From: Homarus americanus
Taxonomy: Eukaryota; Arthropoda; Malacostraca; Decapoda; Nephropidae
Assembly (NCBI RefSeq): GCF_018991925.1
Contig: NW_024732238.1
Coordinates: forward strand, 7,618,623 to 7,682,622
Direction of reading: 5' to 3'
DNA length: 64,000 nt
Translations under genes and position numbers: made by a program
Notes under the pieces: model-generated
Seen by the model: the letters and a program-made list of their open reading frames with translations, nothing else
What the model was told of the DNA's origin: nothing
Databases searched by the model: none
Shown here: one piece after another, positions 59,261 through 64,000 of the stretch
Layout of the letters: the number at the start of each line of letters is the position of its first letter
Numbering within the stretch: the first letter of the stretch is position 1

Positions 59261-60379
59261 CTGCCAAAAAGTTGAGGGAGGAGTCGACGCTGGGCGAGTG
59301 TGATGGCCCCCACCACCAGCCAACTCCCACTACACCCTCCTTTACCACCCCACAACACACACCTTTCCCAAGTTATTTTACTGCACTACAAAATGACGTT
59401 TTCAACTTGTTCTGTTGTAGAAGCACAACACAATACCTTTATTTAACTCCTTGAATTGCCAGTTTCACTTCAAAACGCCACGCCAAACCGCCGGACTTTG
59501 TCACATAACCGGAGTCCCCATCTCAGTCGATTTCTGAGCATCTGATGCGGTTTTGCAAACTTCTACTCACGTCAGCCTGTGCACAAACGCATGTTTTAAC
59601 CATAAACGCACTTTGAATGTCTGCTGTCCACTTCAGACCCGAACTTTTGAGGAAAAACTGCAGAGCAACTCCACACCGCCTTTCTCTATTAGGCCTACGT
59701 GGTTACGCTGAGAGTGGCTGGGGACGAGAGTGATGTGGGGTCCTCCCCCGGCACACACAGTGGACTCTCCCGAACACACAAACTTGTGGCGGACACCAAA
59801 CTGGCACACCGACCCCGTTAACTAGAACTTAACATCAACTACGCTTACACTTCATTGTTTTTTATGAACATACAAAAGCGAAGGGGGAAGCAACAAATAC
59901 ACTTAACAAACGAATAAGAACACATTTAAAACCTTAGGATGTGTAGTGAGGGATAATAGTAGAGAGCATCTTGCCACCGCCATTTATTTGATAACTGTGC
60001 AACTCTGGGCACAAGAGCAAGAAAATATTACTATTAAAACATCATTTCAAACATTTCCATCAATACACAGAAAGTAATTTATATACATTTGTCCAGGGCA
60101 CGAAAATTTTCAGTGGTGGTCGGTAAGGAGTGACTCTTGACGACTTTGGAAATTCCATACAGTCAAATCCTTCACTCTCTGGACTATCTTGTGTAATAAG
60201 TATTCGCAAATACTATAACAGCTTTAAATTGTACGAAATTCACGTAATAAGACCTAAAAACTCATTTTTCAGTTGCCGATATATATCTTCTAATTTCTCA
60301 GTAAATAGGACCGACTGGGCGGATATATTCTTCCGGGGTGATCTTGAATGGTGCTACAATATGTACAGATAGTACTTAC

Positions 60380-60500
60380 CATTTCACGTCCACAGATGAA
60401 TGAGATTTTGAGAGATTTTATCAGAGTGACACACAAACACATCCGCCATGGAAAATACTCAACTACGAATTTCAGATGACAATGACGTCACAGTGTTTGC
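60380..60500 (-). promoter_or_regulatory. Candidate first exon of a minus-strand gene
   Basis: A consensus donor ATG|GTAAGTACT lies at 60380/60379. Upstream on the minus strand is a well-placed ATG (CCATGGCGG, 60449-60447) opening a 22-codon frame that ends at TGA just before the donor. That frame would be an upstream ORF in a 5' UTR exon. The next exon could be the one at 59156-59260, but the phases do not give a continuous frame directly. Confidence 0.35.
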
Positions 60501-60515
60501 CTCACGATAGCCAAT
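60483..60515. promoter_or_regulatory. CRE (TGACGTCA) and CCAAT box
   Basis: A perfect palindromic cAMP-response element TGACGTCA lies at 60483-60490 and a CCAAT at 60511-60515, within 70 bases of the putative minus-strand start. The plus-strand gene start at about 60.94 kb lies 450 bases away, so this may be a shared, bidirectional promoter. Confidence 0.45.
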
Positions 60516-60936
60516 CAGGTGAGAGTTAATATTTTTATCGGTATATTTCAATCTTTTTAAATAATATACTAACTTATTATATCTTTATTATTTTCTTATT
60601 TTATAATATTTATTTTTTTATAACCTTATATATTTATTTTTGTTTTATTTTAGTAGGAATTATATCTTTAACTGTTTAATGGTATATGATAAATAATATT
60701 GGAACACCATCGTCTTCCATGGTAAACATGTATCAGCTGATTGTTGTATCTCGGCTAAGCGTAAGTGTTTTTCTAGTATTATTGTAATATAACCACTATT
60801 CTGTACTCTTAATGATGTACCAGTATATTCTGTATATAATAAAGAATATGATTTTAATAAATTGGCTTGTTGAATTTGACGATTGATGGTAGTAGGAAGG
60901 TAAACGTATATGATAGGTCAGGTGTAGTGGGCGACC

Positions 60937-61017
60937 ATGGCGGCCAGCGGGACGGTCAAGGTGTCACCCAGCCAACAGGTCCAATTTTACCTAGAAGTAA
61001 ACTTAACCTTCTGATTA
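60937..61017 (+). CDS. Candidate first coding exon of an unidentified plus-strand gene
   Basis: ATG in a good context (CGACCATGG) opens a 26-codon frame beginning MAASGTVKVSPSQQ, in a CpG-richer patch (GGCGGCCAGCGGGACGG). Possible donors are CAG|GTCCAA (60979), AAG|GTGTCA (60961) and GAA|GTAAAC (61000). The frame stops at TGA soon after, so it must splice. If the CAG donor is used, the frame could join the acceptor at 63955 in phase 0. No family was recognised. The exon end is uncertain, and the listed end is the in-frame stop. Confidence 0.35.
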
Positions 61018-61659
61018 ACGATAATATGTGAATGGTAAGGTAGATTGACTATGTAAATTCAGTGTTTCAGGAATAAGTTGAAATATTAACTAATTTACGT
61101 ATGACAGTATAGGGTATATAGTTTAAGTAGGTCCTCCTGAAGTACGAAAACCAAGTAAATGAAAAAAATAATTCTTTTTATTAACTATAGCACCCCTTTT
61201 ATTTCTAGTTCTTTAATGGAAAGGTAACAATGATATACTATTTCAGATTAATTTAAGAAGTGTAGTTTCAAATCATAAATGGAATAGGTAAGATTGTTAG
61301 CCATATGGGTGTTGATGTCATTTAAAGGTTTTCGGATATCAGTAGGACCGGTCAAACCTCAGTTAGGTCAGGTCAGGTCACTAGCCTTTGCTTTGATGAT
61401 TCTTGAGGTTATTTCTATGTGACTGACTACTGATAACCTTTATAGCAGTAAATTAGTTTTAACTTCATTCTATTTATTTTTAATATGTTCAGACTCCTCT
61501 GTTAGTTTTAATGCAAAAAAACTGTAACCATGAATGGGAATATTGAAATAAGAAAGTGAAGTTAAAATTTTGTACATGAAGTATCCCAGTCATTTCAAAA
61601 TTGTTGAAATAGGGCTATGACATAGGTCATTTGGTACTAATTTTCAAAAGAAATGCCTC

Positions 61660-62770
61660 TTAACCCTTTAACAGCAGCCGTCATCGTCGAAATTAGCTAT
61701 AGGGCCGGTAGGCATCATCAATGGAAGTTAGTTGTAGGGACGGCAACCATCATCAGTGGAAGTTAACTAAAGGGACGGCAGCCATTATCAGTTGAAGTTA
61801 GCTGTAGGGATTGCGGCCTTTTGCATAAATTTTACCCGCCCTGGATCTTACGACACAATTTCTGTCGGTACTGTACTGGAGAAATATTATTTATTTAGGT
61901 TACAATTGTTTAACATAATGTTGATGATGCAGACGCTCTTAGCGATGCATTTGTTAGTGTGTGTGAACCTTGTGGGAGAAGCTTAGGGTGTTGTTAGGGA
62001 TGGTAACTACACACAGGGGGTGGGCCAGGTCAGTATCCTCTTGCATTATCTGGTCCAGTATTCCCACCCACTCTCAGAATACAAGATGTTCCTTCATGCT
62101 TCTTGTGAATTTTGTATATAATACTGTAAAAAAGTGCAAGTGAAGAAAAATATATGTAATTAGTGAACAAAGGTGTTCGTGAGTTTGTGTACTAAAAATT
62201 GTAAGTGATTAAGTTATTAATTTAATGGAAGGTGAAAAAACACGGGGTGGTAGACATTGTATGCAGTCCTCCAAGGCGAAGAGAGGCTCAAGGCTGAGGG
62301 GGAGAAAAGGAAACCTCCTGCCTAAGAAAATCATCAAACGTTTTGAAGAGTTGAGTGATGTTAGTGACTTGAAAGAATGGCATGATGGTGTTAAAGATAC
62401 CGATGAGCAAAGTGATTTATCCAATGAGACCGGAGAACTAAGTTTTGTGCAGGTTGAGTGTAATGATAAGAAAGGTATAAAAAGGAGGGAACCACAAGTG
62501 AGGCGTGCAGCTGCATCATGCTCCTCGTGCATCTCCGACACACCACCAACGTGCCTCACCTTCACCACCGTTTCCCACCTCACCACCAAAACCACGCCCT
62601 CCATCACCAGAACTCGACCCCGCTGTATGATCTGAAAATCCTTCTGCACCACATACCCCATATTTAGGGACACCTGGACTCAAGATTCCAGAACCATTAG
62701 ACTTAAACAAATTATGAAACAGTGTGGGAATTTGAGAATTGGTAGAGAATTATGGGATGATGTTTAAAAA
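61660..62770 (+). mobile_element. Decayed piggyBac-like DNA transposon, 5' part
   Basis: TTAA at 61660-61663 is followed by CCCTTTAAC, the arrangement of a TTAA target site plus the CCC-starting terminus of piggyBac elements. Four sub-terminal ~35-bp tandem repeats follow (61674-61814). A frame from ATG 62225 (MEGEKTRGGRHCMQ..., acidic region ELSDVSDLKEWHDG) shifts and decays. Further on another frame reads PPSPELDPAV, then YLGTPGLKIPEPLDLNK. That resembles the segment just ahead of the catalytic domain in PGBD-type transposases as I remember them. The catalytic domain itself is not visible. The 3' end was not found. Confidence 0.4.
61674..61814. repeat. Tandem repeat, four ~35-bp units
   Basis: The unit resembles GGCAACCATCATCAGTGGAA then GTTAACTAAAGGGAC, with 10-25% divergence between copies. 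It sits directly inside the putative transposon terminus. Confidence 0.85.
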
Positions 62771-63123
62771 TGTGTGGAATTAGAAAGTCAAATGGATAAA
62801 AGCACACAAAGATGGCAGTGTGAAAACATATGGAGCCAGTTGCATTTCATATATTTGTAGGAAATATTTATGACTGGCTGACTGCACAGCTTAGAGGAAT
62901 GGGAAGGTTCATACTATTTCCTCCACTTACCAGCTAATTAGCCTTCCAGACAGTAATTTTGTTCTTTATTATAACCTTCATTGACCAGTGTTAGTACAGG
63001 AGGAAAGTGGAGTACGTACCTTTAAAAAACCTACAATGTTTGGTAGGGTCACATTGGATAACCTCTTTCTCACATCTGACCCTGGTGAGTCATATGTGAT
63101 ACCACTGTACTGTACCACCATCC

Positions 63124-63222
63124 CCCACCTTATTTCACCTGAGGATTAAATACCCTCATGCTACCTGGGGAGTTAGGTTAGGTTTGGGTGTCCAATTATC
63201 TGGTGAAATAAGCTCGGTGTAC
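63124..63222. mobile_element. Palindromic repeat, core copy
   Basis: It reads CACCTTATTTCACCTGAGGA, TTAAATACCCTCATG, an AGTTAGGTTAGGTTTGGG centre, then TCCAATTATCTGGTGAAATA and AGCTCGGTGT. The outermost blocks of both arms are missing or decayed. Confidence 0.6.
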
Positions 63223-63954
63223 TGCTCCAAGTGAAAATTGAGATGACCAGTGAACAGGAGTGAAGTGGTGAGGGCCAGAGTTGTCACAGCGTCAGTGGTA
63301 TGGCGAGTCAACATTTACTATTAAAAGGGCGTCACCCCAGTCTTTCATGTACCTTACAAGATTTCTCTGCAGGAGAGGCCATCAGTGCAATTGTATGGAA
63401 TATACTCCCTGAGGATTTTGTACTCAGTCTATTTATAGTACAGTACAGGATTCTCAGCTGAAAAGGCCAATGGTATGGCTGCTTGACCTCCGCATCTCAC
63501 TTGAGTTTTATTCTCAAGGCTTTTCATGGAATTTTTTTTTTACTAGGAGGTCCTGAAGGGAGATGCTGTGTTTCTTGGAATCTTAATGGCTAATGAGGTT
63601 TTTGTGTTAGTTTAATTATAATCAGGGTTTAAATTGTATGTCTCTGTAGTTGATATTGGACTAATTAGGGCAAACCATTTACACTATAGTAGTTGAAAAT
63701 CCGTTAAAACCGAATGTCCTATATTGTCCTTTTTGGGGGGGGGGGGGTTTACTGTACTAGAATTCAAGTTTTATGTTTTGTCCCTCACATGAGAAGATAA
63801 ATTTTCACATGGAAGCATAATTAGACATATTGGTGCTCATTCTAGTTGTCTATATGCATTGACGTTGACAGAAAATATACAACCCCGAAATAACAACATT
63901 TTGTGATACATTTTTTATTGTGTTTGGAACTAACCACATTAAATGATTTTCAGG

Positions 63955-64000
63955 TGATGACCGAAGAGACGAAGAGAAAGACAGCATCAAGCGGGATCAT
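63955..64000 (+). CDS. Start of an exon cut by the window edge
   Basis: The acceptor AATGATTTTCAG is followed by GTGATGACCGAAGAGACG, and the sequence stays open to the window end in at least two frames. One reads VMTEETKRKTASSGI and another DDRRDEEKDSIKRD. The purine-rich, CpG-containing composition contrasts with the AT-rich intron before it. It is probably the second exon of the gene starting at 60937. The protein was not recognised. Confidence 0.4.

Overview
The window looks like animal nuclear DNA, most likely from a decapod crustacean. The reasons are an interrupted Sin3A-type gene whose exons have consensus GT-AG borders, abundant CA, GA and TA microsatellites, large G-rich minisatellites, non-LTR retrotransposon fragments, and short runs of the arthropod telomere-type motif TTAGG. 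The species assignment is inference. A 100-base run of N at 29650-29749 marks a scaffold gap.

1-18.6 kb: the first six coding exons of a Sin3 family transcriptional co-repressor lie on the minus strand, from the start codon at 18625 to the end of PAH1 at about 4106. Together they give about 266 residues in consistent phase, with the N-terminus, a low-complexity Ala/Pro/Thr/Gly linker and a complete first paired amphipathic helix domain. The rest of the gene should lie beyond the left edge. The introns are AT-rich. They hold a 1 kb polypurine tract (2571-3576) and a perfect 68-bp inverted repeat (6703-6924).

19-31 kb: four low-complexity arrays dominate. They are a 4.2 kb G-rich minisatellite (19.29-23.46 kb), a related array (23.56-24.94 kb), a GTT/GGT-rich array (27.88-29.65 kb, running into the gap) and a fourth array (29.76-31.17 kb) that resembles the second. 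A LINE relic lies at 27.57-27.87 kb. The Sin3A exon carrying the start codon begins with a splice acceptor, so a 5' non-coding exon must lie further right and some or all of these arrays are probably in its first intron.

31-59 kb: no recognisable complete gene. There are two LINE 3' fragments (37.65-38.61 kb plus, 44.3-45.0 kb minus), minisatellites (35.1, 36.95, 46.3, 54.9 kb), a possible tRNA-derived SINE relic, and many copies of a roughly 100-160 bp palindromic repeat. Several CpG-richer spots with good splice donors are candidate first exons.

59-64 kb: a probable coding exon of an unidentified minus-strand gene (59156-59260), a candidate bidirectional promoter with CRE and CCAAT elements near 60.5 kb, and an apparent plus-strand gene start at 60.94 kb. 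A decayed piggyBac-like element starts at a TTAA at 61660, and a probable plus-strand exon begins at 63955.
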